A stretch of 64,000 nucleotides of DNA from Niallia alba (lineage in GTDB: Bacteria; Bacillota; Bacilli; Bacillales; Cytobacillaceae). A program made the translations under genes and the position numbers. The stretch covers positions 1,652,001 to 1,716,000 of the forward strand of contig NZ_JABBPK010000001.1 of the NCBI RefSeq assembly GCF_012933555.1, in the 5' to 3' direction. The notes beneath the pieces were generated by a model. The model had not been told where the DNA came from. It saw only the letters and a program-made list of their open reading frames with translations, and made no database searches. Positions 55,836 through 64,000 of the stretch are shown here, one piece after another (the first letter of the stretch is position 1; the number at the start of each line of letters is the position of its first letter).

Positions 55836-56777
55836 ATGGAAAACAATCATGTTTCGACGACGGAAGCAAGTGTGAAAACCAGTGTTTACATGGAGTCAAC
55901 TAGGAAGAAAAAGAAAAAAAGAACCACACAATGGACATGGTATATTTTCTTAATTCCTAGTTTTTTAGGGATTTTGTTATTTATGGTTTATCCAGTTTTA
56001 GAATCATTTAGATTAAGCTTTTTCAAATCGAATGGTACCATTGAAACTTTTACTGGCCTAAATAATTTTCGTACTGTTTTAACATCAGGACCTTTTTGGA
56101 ATGCTGTGTGGAACACTTTCTTTATCGGAATATTTCAAGTTATTATTACGATTCCATTAGGCTTCATTTTTGCTACCTTAATTAACTCTGTTGGCAAAGG
56201 GAAGAACTTCTTTAAAGTCATCTACTTCTTGCCAAATGTTACTTCCATTGTTGCTGCAGCAATGATCTTTCAATTTGTCTTACATCCGGAAATGGGAATT
56301 GTTAATTTTGCGCTAGATTCCATCGGATTGCCAACGCCAGGTTGGTTTTCTGAACCTAGCACTTCTAAATGGGGAGTTATCTTGCTGGCTGTTTGGCATT
56401 GGATTGGTTTTGTTATCATTATATGTCTTGCTAACCTTCAAGCAATCCCATCTGAAATGTATGAAGCAGCTAAAATTGACGGAGCTAGTGGATTTCAACA
56501 ATGGCTGTTTATTACGATTCCTAATATGACAGGAACCTTTGCTTTTCTACTGATTACTGGTTGGATTGGAGCCCTACAACGTTTTAATGAGGTCTATGTA
56601 ATTGGCGGGCCAAATGGAAGTCCTGCTCGTTCTATCCAAACGATGGGAGCATTTATATATGAGCGTGGCTTTACGGGGTTTGAATTTGGAATCGCGTCAG
56701 CTGCCACCTATATTATGTTTATTATTATTTTAATATTTACGTTTATCAACTTAAAAATGTCAAAAATGAAAATCTAA
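55836..56777 (+). CDS. Sugar ABC transporter permease (LplB/UgpA type)
   Basis: 313 aa from ATG 55836 with AAAGGAG ahead; the ATG at 55809 has none. Six helices after a basic cytosolic N terminus (RKKKKKRTTQW). EAA loop MYEAAKIDGASGFQQWLFITIPNM. Pairs with the permease encoded next. No ATPase gene is nearby, so a shared MsmX-type ATPase is probable. Confidence 0.92.
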   Translation: MENNHVSTTEASVKTSVYMESTRKKKKKRTTQWTWYIFLIPSFLGILLFMVYPVLESFRLSFFKSNGTIETFTGLNNFRTVLTSGPFWNAVWNTFFIGIFQVIITIPLGFIFATLINSVGKGKNFFKVIYFLPNVTSIVAAAMIFQFVLHPEMGIVNFALDSIGLPTPGWFSEPSTSKWGVILLAVWHWIGFVIIICLANLQAIPSEMYEAAKIDGASGFQQWLFITIPNMTGTFAFLLITGWIGALQRFNEVYVIGGPNGSPARSIQTMGAFIYERGFTGFEFGIASAATYIMFIIILIFTFINLKMSKMKI

Positions 56778-56796
56778 CTTAGTGGGGAGGGAGACG

Positions 56797-57651
56797 ATGA
56801 AAAATACGATCTCAATGAAAAAGTTGGAGAGAATGACATCCGTTATTAAGTATTTTGTTTTATTCTTTTTTGGGATTGTTTTAATGGCTCCATTTGTATG
56901 GATGATTAGCGTAGGGTTTGATCGAACTGCTAATATAGTCATGCCTTTTCCACCAAGGTTAATACCAGAGGCTATTTCATCTTTTAACTATGGCATCGTT
57001 TTTGAAAATGGGAGACTTATCCAGTCTTATATAAATTCCGCCATTGTTACTGTAAGTTCTGTCTTTTTGAGTGTATCTGCTTCTTTGTTGGCGGGGTATG
57101 CATTTTCAAAAGGAAAATTCAAGGGAAAAAGAATTTTGTTTGTGATTGTCCTTTGTACATTAATGATTCCAATGGAGCCACGGTTAATTCCTTTATATAC
57201 TTTTTTCAATAAACTTGGTCTATTAAATACTTTTTGGCCATTAATTCTTCCATCTATTATTAGTGGAATGCTTATTTTTCTATGTAAACAGTTTTTTGAC
57301 CAGCTGCCAGATACATTAAGAGAGGCGGCACAAATCGACGGAGCTGGAGAATTCAAAATTTTCTTCCGTGTGTATTTGCCACTGGCAGGTCCAATAGCAG
57401 CGACGATGGTCATTTTGTCCTTCATATGGAGCTGGAATGATTTTATGTGGCCATTAGTTGTTATTAATGATTTAAATTTACAAACGATTCCTCTTTATTT
57501 AGCAAGTTTCTCGCTGGAAAATGGCTCTAGTCTAGGTGGTTTAACAATGGCTCTAGCAACAGTAAGTGTATTACCAATTGTCATCGTGTATTTGTTCTTG
57601 CAAAAATACATTATCCAAAGTATTGCATTAAGTGGAGTTAAAGGAGAGTAG
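56797..57651 (+). CDS. Sugar ABC transporter permease (LplC/UgpE type)
   Basis: 284 aa from ATG 56797 (GGGGAGGGAG ahead). Six helices; EAA loop LREAAQIDGAGEFKIFFRVYLPLAGP. Second half of the membrane channel, 19 bp after the first. Confidence 0.92.
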   Translation: MKNTISMKKLERMTSVIKYFVLFFFGIVLMAPFVWMISVGFDRTANIVMPFPPRLIPEAISSFNYGIVFENGRLIQSYINSAIVTVSSVFLSVSASLLAGYAFSKGKFKGKRILFVIVLCTLMIPMEPRLIPLYTFFNKLGLLNTFWPLILPSIISGMLIFLCKQFFDQLPDTLREAAQIDGAGEFKIFFRVYLPLAGPIAATMVILSFIWSWNDFMWPLVVINDLNLQTIPLYLASFSLENGSSLGGLTMALATVSVLPIVIVYLFLQKYIIQSIALSGVKGE

Positions 57652-57679
57652 GAGATTTAAATAAATAGGGGGTTAGAAA

Positions 57680-59047
57680 ATGAAAAAGAGTATATTTTCT
57701 AAGACGGCTACTTTTGCCTTTGTATTAATGCTGTTAATAGGTACTGTGCTTGCAGGGTGTAGCTCGAAATCAGGGGGTTCCCAAGGTTCTGATAAAGATG
57801 GAGAATGGGCAGGGCAACAAATAACAGTCATGATGATTGGGGATTTTGCCATGGAAGACAAGACAGACCCGATTACTGGTGAGTCTGCAAAAGGAGTAAA
57901 AGTATTAAAAGAAGAATTTGAAAAGCAGCATCCTGGCGCCACTGTGAAATTTGTTCTGATGCCATGGGAAGGATACACAGAGAAAACGCAAGCAATGATC
58001 ACATCAGGAGAAGCGGATGTGTATCAGATGCCAGGTGTAGCTGATTTCGCTCCTCAAGGTGTATTAGAACCATTACAGCCATGGATTGACAAAGATCCAG
58101 ATTTTAATTTGGATATTTTTATCGATAATCAAATAGAAGGTTGGCAAGCTTTAGGTCCAGATAGCAAGGAGTTGGATATTTTTGGACTTCCATTTTTGGG
58201 AGATGCGCGTTTTATCAGTTATGATAAACAGCTATTTGATGAATGGGGAGTAGAATATTTATCTGAATATCCAACGATGGAGGAAGTTGCAGAAAAAGCT
58301 AAACAAATGACTGGGAAAAATCCAAAAACAGGGGAACAAAACTATGGTATTTGGTTCCGCGGGGATTGGTCTTCTGCCTTCACTTTAGTAGATCTTGCGG
58401 AAGGGCAAAACGGACAGTGGGGAACAGGATTTGCTTGGGATGAGGTCAAATTTAATTTTAATTCGAAAGAAATGTTGAATGGATTGAACTGGCTACTAGA
58501 TATGCAAAGTTATGCTCCAAAAGGAATTGTGAGTAACCAAGGGAATGAAAAATGGTTAACAAAAGACAATAATATTGCGATTATGTTAAACCAAGGTCCT
58601 GGAGATACGGTGAAACCGGCTTATGCACAAGGCCTTGGAGATCGAATTGGCATTTCGCAAGAATTTAAGAATGACGATGGTCAAGGAGGCTTATTTGCTG
58701 GAAGCCCAATCACGATTGCAAAAGATAGCAAAAACAAAGAGTTGGCTTGGGAATGGCTTAAATTTGCAACAAGTGATTTTGTCCAAAAATATGTCTATGA
58801 GGAACTTGGTCTAGTGCCATCTGTGAAATCGGCAACGGAATGGGCAAGTGTGAAAGAGCAGCCATTAATGCTTCCCGTGTTTGAAGCAATGTCTACGCCG
58901 ACAACACCAAGATATCCATGGGGCTCATCACAACCGCGCTATATTTTAACATCTGAAATTGAAGCGGCATTAACGGGAAAAAGAAGTGCAGAAGCAGCCC
59001 TTGAGAAAGCGCAAAAAGAAAGTACAGAGTGGGTCGAAAACCGCTAG
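57680..59047 (+). CDS. Sugar ABC transporter substrate-binding lipoprotein
   Basis: 455 aa, family 1 extracellular binding protein. Signal peptide with lipobox TVLAGC (C27). Body: VKVLKEEFEKQHPGATVKFV, MITSGEADVYQMPG, FAGSPITIAKDSKNKELAWEWLKF. Ligand probably an oligosaccharide or polyol, not identifiable. Confidence 0.92.
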   Translation: MKKSIFSKTATFAFVLMLLIGTVLAGCSSKSGGSQGSDKDGEWAGQQITVMMIGDFAMEDKTDPITGESAKGVKVLKEEFEKQHPGATVKFVLMPWEGYTEKTQAMITSGEADVYQMPGVADFAPQGVLEPLQPWIDKDPDFNLDIFIDNQIEGWQALGPDSKELDIFGLPFLGDARFISYDKQLFDEWGVEYLSEYPTMEEVAEKAKQMTGKNPKTGEQNYGIWFRGDWSSAFTLVDLAEGQNGQWGTGFAWDEVKFNFNSKEMLNGLNWLLDMQSYAPKGIVSNQGNEKWLTKDNNIAIMLNQGPGDTVKPAYAQGLGDRIGISQEFKNDDGQGGLFAGSPITIAKDSKNKELAWEWLKFATSDFVQKYVYEELGLVPSVKSATEWASVKEQPLMLPVFEAMSTPTTPRYPWGSSQPRYILTSEIEAALTGKRSAEAALEKAQKESTEWVENR

Positions 59048-59175
59048 AAGAATAGGTTTTATTTTGAATGAAATTAGGTAGTTTGGATACTTCAAACTTT
59101 TGAGATGAATGTAAATAAAGAAATTAAAGGGTATCCATTCTACCTCTTTTTTATAAAAAAAGAGGAGAGTGTCTT

Positions 59176-60213
59176 ATGTTAAAAATAGCTGTGATTGGTC
59201 TCGGCGATATTTCCGGTATTCATCTCGCTGCTATACTAGCAAATCCAAAAGCTGAGTTAGTGGCAGTTAGTGATATCGATGAAACGCGTAGGGAGATTGT
59301 TCAGGGGGTTAATTTTTATACAGACTATCAAGAAATGCTTGAACAGGAGTCTTTGGATTGTGTACATATATGTTTGCCGCATTATCTTCATTATCCTGTA
59401 ACAAAGGCTTGTGTAGAAAAAGGTATCCATGTGTTTCAAGAAAAACCATTGGCCTTAAATACAGAAGAAGGGCTTAAATTAGTGAGACTAGAAGAAGCTA
59501 ACCAAAAGGTAAAAATAGGTGTATGCTTCCAAAATCGTTTGAATGAAACGGTGGAAAAACTGCAGCAAATTATCCATTCAAATGAATATGGGCAAATCGT
59601 TGGAATAAAAGGAATTGTTACTTGGGCAAGACCTAAATCCTATTATGACAAGAAACCGTGGCGAGGAAAATTAGACCTGGCTGGTGGAGGAGTAATGATT
59701 AATCAATCGATTCATACACTGGATTTAATGCAGCTTTTTGGAGGAGAAGTAGCAACGATAAGAGGATCTGTTGATCAGCTTCTTGATTATGGGATTGAAA
59801 CAGAAGATACAGCAACGGCTAAAATTGTATTTGAAAACGGAGCAAACGGCTTCTTTTTTGCAACAAATGCAAATGGAAATAATTCCAGTGTTGAACTTCA
59901 AATCATTTTTGAAAATCAAAAATTAACAATTAAGGACAATAGGTTAACGATGCTAGATGAAAATGGCAAAAAGGTCATGATAGAAGAAGATACAAAGCTG
60001 GATGGCTCGAAATTCTATTATGGAGCGAGTCATACAAAACTAATTGATACATTCTATACTTGCATTATAGCGAATAGCCAAGATTATATTCACGCTAAAG
60101 ATGCGCTTCCTTCCTTGCAAATGATTGATGCTATTATCCAATCGTCTAATGAAAAAAGGGAAATTAGAATAGATGATATTCTTATTTCAAATAGAAGCCT
60201 AGGAGATATGTAG
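59176..60213 (+). CDS. Gfo/Idh/MocA family oxidoreductase 1
   Basis: 345 aa. Rossmann motif GLGDISGIH, QEKPLALN (catalytic lysine in EKP), then the alpha-beta dimer domain with GGGVMINQSIHTLDLMQ. NAD(P)-dependent dehydrogenase of a sugar or inositol-like alcohol. GAGGAG site before ATG. Confidence 0.9.
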   Translation: MLKIAVIGLGDISGIHLAAILANPKAELVAVSDIDETRREIVQGVNFYTDYQEMLEQESLDCVHICLPHYLHYPVTKACVEKGIHVFQEKPLALNTEEGLKLVRLEEANQKVKIGVCFQNRLNETVEKLQQIIHSNEYGQIVGIKGIVTWARPKSYYDKKPWRGKLDLAGGGVMINQSIHTLDLMQLFGGEVATIRGSVDQLLDYGIETEDTATAKIVFENGANGFFFATNANGNNSSVELQIIFENQKLTIKDNRLTMLDENGKKVMIEEDTKLDGSKFYYGASHTKLIDTFYTCIIANSQDYIHAKDALPSLQMIDAIIQSSNEKREIRIDDILISNRSLGDM

Positions 60214-60426
60214 TATGTAAGAAATAAAATAACACAAGATTGGTTATTTTATATATTTGTGCATCAGTGAACATGTAATATGCTTTTTGATTCATTGGAA
60301 GGTTAGGGAAAAGCAATAAGAGTAAAATAATTGCCAATAATGAACAAGATAAGATAATGTCTTTCCCCGTATACCGATTAATATAGAGTTATAGACTTTT
60401 ATTTTTCAAAAAAAGGAGCGAGTCCG

Positions 60427-61185
60427 ATGGAATATAAGTTTGCTGCACAATTGTTTACATTAAGAGAGGAATTAAAAAGAGGGATTGCCCCTGTATTTAA
60501 AGAGTTGAAAGAGATGGGCTGGGACGGAGTTCAATTGTCTGCATTGCCTGCTGGTTATGACCCAGTCGAGGTGGCAAAAGCTTTACAGGAAAACAATTTA
60601 GGAACGGCGGGGATACATGTCTCTATCGATCGTTTAGAAAATGATCTTAATCAGGTGGTGGAGGAGGTAACGTTATATAACACAAAAGATATAGTTTGCC
60701 CCTTTTTACCAGAAGATGTAAGAAATCAAGATGGATATGAGAAGATAAAGGCGCTTTTAAATGAAGTGGCGAAGAAGGCACCAGAATTTCGCATAAGTTA
60801 TCATAATCACGCATTTGAATTTGACACGGAAATAGATGGGAAATCAGCGTTGGAGTATTTGCTAGAGCCAACGTCTGAAAATAAAATTTTTGCTGAGATA
60901 GATGTGTTTTGGGTGAAAAAAGCCGGAAAAGATCCATTGCAATTTCTTAAAAGCTATGCAGAGAGAATGCCAATCATTCATTTAAAAGACATGACGAATG
61001 ATGAAAGACAAACTTTTGCAGAGGTTGGTACAGGGGTAATTGATTTTGTTCCTATTCTAAATTGGTGCAGAAGCTCTGGAGTCGAATGGTATGCAGTAGA
61101 ACAAGATATTTGTCCGGGGGATCCGATGGATAGTCTCCAAATAAGTTTAAAGAACCTTAACCAATTAACAAAACCTTTACAGTAG
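60427..61185 (+). CDS. Sugar phosphate isomerase/epimerase (xylose isomerase-like TIM barrel) 1
   Basis: 252 aa. MGWDGVQLSALPAGYD, ISYHNHAFEF, AEIDVFWVKKAGKDP, IHLKDM and WYAVEQD carry the Glu/His/Asp metal ligands of the AP-endonuclease-2-like superfamily. Likely isomerises or dehydrates the 3-keto product of a Gfo/Idh/MocA enzyme. AAAGGAGCG before ATG. Confidence 0.88.
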   Translation: MEYKFAAQLFTLREELKRGIAPVFKELKEMGWDGVQLSALPAGYDPVEVAKALQENNLGTAGIHVSIDRLENDLNQVVEEVTLYNTKDIVCPFLPEDVRNQDGYEKIKALLNEVAKKAPEFRISYHNHAFEFDTEIDGKSALEYLLEPTSENKIFAEIDVFWVKKAGKDPLQFLKSYAERMPIIHLKDMTNDERQTFAEVGTGVIDFVPILNWCRSSGVEWYAVEQDICPGDPMDSLQISLKNLNQLTKPLQ

Positions 61186-61241
61186 TAAATATAGTAATTA
61201 GAAAATTGAAAAGTGAGGACAACTGAAGGAGATGGAGAAGA

Positions 61242-62405
61242 TTGGCTAATGTCAAAATAGGAATTATCGGTATTGGTAATATGGGAAGTTCGCATGCTGT
61301 GTATCTAAATAATCGAGAAATTGAAGGGGCAGAATTAACTGCTGTGTGTGACAGTAATCCAGAACGATTACAATGGGCAAAAGAAACATTAGGGGAAAAT
61401 GTTCAGACGTTTGATCATGTTGATCGCTTTTTGGAGTTTGCTGACATGGATGGGGTTATCATTGCAACACCTCATTATGATCATCCGCCATTAGCAATCA
61501 AATCCCTACAAAAAGGTTTTCATGTCTTAGTAGAAAAGCCTGTTGGTGTATATACAAAAAATGTGCGTGAATTAAATGAGATTGCTAGAAAAAGTGATAA
61601 GGTATTTGGAATTATGTTTAATCAACGAACAAATCCTTTATATCAAAAGCTAAGAGATCTTGTGGAAAGTGGAGAAGTCGGTGAAATCAAACGAACAAAC
61701 TGGATTATCACGGATTGGTACCGTTCACAGAGCTATTATGATTCAGGTGGCTGGAGAGCTACATGGGCTGGAGAAGGAGGCGGCGTTCTTTTAAATCAAG
61801 ATCCCCATCAGCTGGATTTATGGCAATGGACGAGTGGATTGATGCCAAAGCGAGTTCGGGCGTTTTGTGGATTTGGGAAATTTCATAATATTGAAGTGGA
61901 AGATGATGTAACCGCTTATGTCGAATATGAAAATGGTGCAACAGGGGTTTTTGTTACATCAACAGGTGACTCGCCTGGAACTAATCGTTATGAAATTTCG
62001 GGTGATCGGGGAAAAGTAGTGGTAGAGGATGGGAAATTAACATTTTGGAGATTAAGACAATCGGAAAGGGAATTCAATAAAGAGTATAAAGGTGGATTTG
62101 GCGAACCAGAATGCTGGAAAATCGATATTCCCATTCATGGGGAAGCGACACAGCATAAAGGCATCACCGCAAATTGGGTGAATGCTATTCGCAATGGGAC
62201 AGCATTACTTGGACCTGGAGAAGAAGGGATTAAAGGGTTAGAAATCTCTAATGCGATGCATTTGTCTGCATGGCTGGATGATTGGGTCGAACTGCCAATC
62301 AATGAAGACCTATTTTATTCCAAACTACAAGAAAGAATTAATTCATCTACGTTTACAAAGAAAAAAGAGACCAATTTAACGTTAGATGTGAAAGGATCTC
62401 ATTAA
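61242..62405 (+). CDS. Gfo/Idh/MocA family oxidoreductase 2
   Basis: 387 aa, TTG start with GGAGATGGAG ahead. GIGNMGSSH, VEKPVGVYTKNV, and GGGVLLNQDPHQLDLWQW (His as catalytic base). Distinct from the first dehydrogenase of the cluster, having a longer C terminus. The pair may oxidise and reduce successive keto-sugar intermediates. Confidence 0.9.
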   Translation: MANVKIGIIGIGNMGSSHAVYLNNREIEGAELTAVCDSNPERLQWAKETLGENVQTFDHVDRFLEFADMDGVIIATPHYDHPPLAIKSLQKGFHVLVEKPVGVYTKNVRELNEIARKSDKVFGIMFNQRTNPLYQKLRDLVESGEVGEIKRTNWIITDWYRSQSYYDSGGWRATWAGEGGGVLLNQDPHQLDLWQWTSGLMPKRVRAFCGFGKFHNIEVEDDVTAYVEYENGATGVFVTSTGDSPGTNRYEISGDRGKVVVEDGKLTFWRLRQSEREFNKEYKGGFGEPECWKIDIPIHGEATQHKGITANWVNAIRNGTALLGPGEEGIKGLEISNAMHLSAWLDDWVELPINEDLFYSKLQERINSSTFTKKKETNLTLDVKGSH

Positions 62406-62487
62406 AGGATAGGGCAGATTCATTCTGCCCTGTCCTTTGGTCATATCTCCATAGCAAGAATACTAGTTTTATTAGCGAGGTGTAAAG

Positions 62488-63306
62488 ATGAAATTAGCAT
62501 TTACGACATTAGGGTGTCCTGATTGGGACTTAGAGAGAATTATCAAAAATGCGGTGGAAAATGGTTATAATGGTATTGATTTTCGTGGGCTTCTGGGGGA
62601 ACTTGATATATACAAACTGAAAGAATTTTCATCAAATGTAAAAGAAACGGTTCGCCAGTTTAAGGAAGCTTCTTTAGAAATTCCTTGTTTTTCAAGTTCG
62701 GTAAAACTGGTTACCCAGTCACAGGAAGAATATGATAGATATATAGAGGAATTAAGACAGTACGCCCTGTTATGTAAAGAATTCAACACCCCATATATCC
62801 GTGTATTTGGTGGAGCGATTGGAAAATGGAAGAGAGAGGAAGCAATCGGAATTGCAGAGAAGAACGTGCATGATTACCTTGCCCTTGTAGAGAAATATAA
62901 TGTCAAACTTCTGTTAGAAACACATGATGATTGGACAGATAGTAGAAATGTAAGAGAACTTGTTCAAAGAGTTTCCTCTAACCATTTTCTTGTATTATGG
63001 GATATTCATCATCCGTATCGAACAATTGGAGAAAAACCAGAGACTACATGGGATAATCTTGGGGAATGGGTTTGCTATACACATTGGAAGGACTCCTATG
63101 TAAAGAAAGAGACGAAAAGAGGCTATCAACTTTGTCTTTTAGGGGAAGGAGATATACCTCTGCCGGATATAATGGCTCTATTAAAGGACAATGAGTATGA
63201 TGGCTACTTTACATTAGAATGGGAAAAAAAGTGGTGTCCAGAGTTGGAAGAGCCGGAAATTGCATTTAAGCAGTTTAGTAAGTATATGAAAAATATTCTT
63301 ATATAA
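62488..63306 (+). CDS. Sugar phosphate isomerase/epimerase 2
   Basis: 272 aa TIM barrel. VENGYNGIDFRG, LLLETHDDW, VLWDIHHPYRTIG, YTHWKDSY, and GYFTLEWEKKW supply the metal-binding residues. Preceded by GCGAGGTG. Same superfamily as the genes at 60427 and 63320 but clearly not a tandem duplicate. Confidence 0.88.
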   Translation: MKLAFTTLGCPDWDLERIIKNAVENGYNGIDFRGLLGELDIYKLKEFSSNVKETVRQFKEASLEIPCFSSSVKLVTQSQEEYDRYIEELRQYALLCKEFNTPYIRVFGGAIGKWKREEAIGIAEKNVHDYLALVEKYNVKLLLETHDDWTDSRNVRELVQRVSSNHFLVLWDIHHPYRTIGEKPETTWDNLGEWVCYTHWKDSYVKKETKRGYQLCLLGEGDIPLPDIMALLKDNEYDGYFTLEWEKKWCPELEEPEIAFKQFSKYMKNILI

Positions 63307-63319
63307 GGGTGTTGATTCC

Positions 63320-64000
63320 ATGAAGTTCGGTTGTTGCGCTGCTATTGATCAGGCAGAGGCGCTATATGAAGCAGGTTATGATTTTATTGAATGTACGGTT
63401 GTTTCCCTTTTGCCAGAAGAAAGCGAAGATGTTTTCAAAAATATAGTAAAAAAATATCAGGAATCACCTATTCCGATTGAAGCGTTTAATATTCTTCTGC
63501 CAAGCGATTTGAAAATCGTCGGTGAAAGTGTGAATCATCAGCGAGTGAAAGATTATCTAACATCAGCTTTAGAACGGGTGCATCGAATTGGAGCCAAAAC
63601 TATTGTATTTGGAAGCGGGGGTGCTAGAACCTTCCCAAAAGGCTATCCAAAAGAAAAAGGGGAAGAGCAAATAGCGATATTTTTATCGACAGTAGCAGAT
63701 ATTGCGGAACAGCTAAACTTAACAATTGTGATTGAACCACTTAACAGAAAAGAATCGAATGTAATTAACAGTATTCCTGAGGCTGTTGAATGGACAAAGA
63801 AATTAAAGCGAAAATCATTAAAATCATTAGCTGATTTCTATCATATGGTAGAAGAAAACGAACCACTTGCCCATCTTTATGAACAGAGGGATTTTATTCA
63901 TCATATACATGTTGCCGATTCTAATAGATTAGCTCCAGGTACTGGTACGTATCCATACTCAGAGTTTGCTAGCATTATACATAAAGCGAACTATGATAGC
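63320..64000 (+). CDS. Sugar phosphate isomerase/epimerase 3 (cut by window end)
   Basis: At least 227 aa, open to the end of the window. Starts MKFGCCAAIDQAEALYEAGYDFIECTVVSL is the reading from ATG 63320; later FGSGGARTFPKGYPKE, IVIEPLNRKESNVINS and HHIHVADSNRLAPGTG, all typical of the xylose-isomerase-like TIM barrel. Follows the previous gene by 13 bp with AAGGGTG ahead. Confidence 0.85.
   Translation, partial: MKFGCCAAIDQAEALYEAGYDFIECTVVSLLPEESEDVFKNIVKKYQESPIPIEAFNILLPSDLKIVGESVNHQRVKDYLTSALERVHRIGAKTIVFGSGGARTFPKGYPKEKGEEQIAIFLSTVADIAEQLNLTIVIEPLNRKESNVINSIPEAVEWTKKLKRKSLKSLADFYHMVEENEPLAHLYEQRDFIHHIHVADSNRLAPGTGTYPYSEFASIIHKANYDS

Noticed and set aside
57027-57425. 132-codon minus-strand frame opposite the second sugar permease
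   Set aside because: Antisense shadow; the permease frame has clear family motifs.

Overview
The window looks like a chromosome segment of a low-GC, facultatively anaerobic, motile member of the Bacillaceae (Niallia/Bacillus-like). The basis is strong GGAGG-type ribosome binding sites with frequent TTG/GTG starts, Zur and Fnr boxes of the Bacillus type, a Bacillus-style siroheme/nitrite reductase operon, a SLAP-domain protein, and several dispersed repeats typical of Bacillaceae genomes. The species call is inference only.

Layout. 0-5 kb: a large helicase-nuclease protein (DUF4011-type, candidate defence gene) and two small membrane proteins. 6.1-11.9 kb: anaerobic nitrite reduction operon nirB-nirD-cobA/hemD-sirB-nirC with a perfect Fnr box in front and another, orphaned, Fnr box behind it, where an IS3 remnant has itself been split by a MITE. 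12.4-14 kb: a divergent pair, DinB-family protein and WYL regulator, both broken. 14.4-18.5 kb: small proteins, nested repeats, and a Zur-controlled zinc-sparing group (COG0523 GTPase, rpsN2, rpmE2). 18.5-23.8 kb, minus strand: a methionine-type ABC importer interleaved with a UroD-family putative methyltransferase, a ProC-like reductase and a VOC protein, a candidate catabolic operon for a methylated compound. 24-29.4 kb: class I aldolase, chemoreceptor with a SigmaD-like promoter, and an Fnr-dependent DUF1858-DUF438 pair. 29.7-36.3 kb: a PTS operon (ascorbate-type EIIA, EIIB, EIIC) with SIS isomerase, DapA-family lyase, KDPG-type aldolase and a PRD regulator.

36.3-54.4 kb is a CRISPR island. 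An ISLre2-like element with a broken transposase abuts the distal end of array 1 (74 repeats, read on the minus strand). A WYL regulator and cas6-cas8b-cas7-cas5-cas3-cas4-cas1-cas2 (type I-B) follow on the plus strand, then array 2 (25 repeats). The two leaders lie next to the cas genes and share a motif at identical spacing. The most notable object is a degenerate repeat-spacer-repeat unit in the 3' UTR of the WYL gene, closed by an intrinsic terminator. The first 12 nt of its pseudo-spacer match a site over the -10 box of the putative cas promoter. It resembles the crRNA-like cas-autorepressing RNAs (CreR) and the CreA antitoxin RNAs described for other type I systems, here apparently coupled to a WYL regulator.

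54.7-64 kb: an AraC regulator and a CcpA-type (cre) controlled sugar ABC transporter followed by two Gfo/Idh/MocA dehydrogenases and three TIM-barrel isomerase/epimerase genes, the last cut by the window end. No rRNA or tRNA gene was seen.
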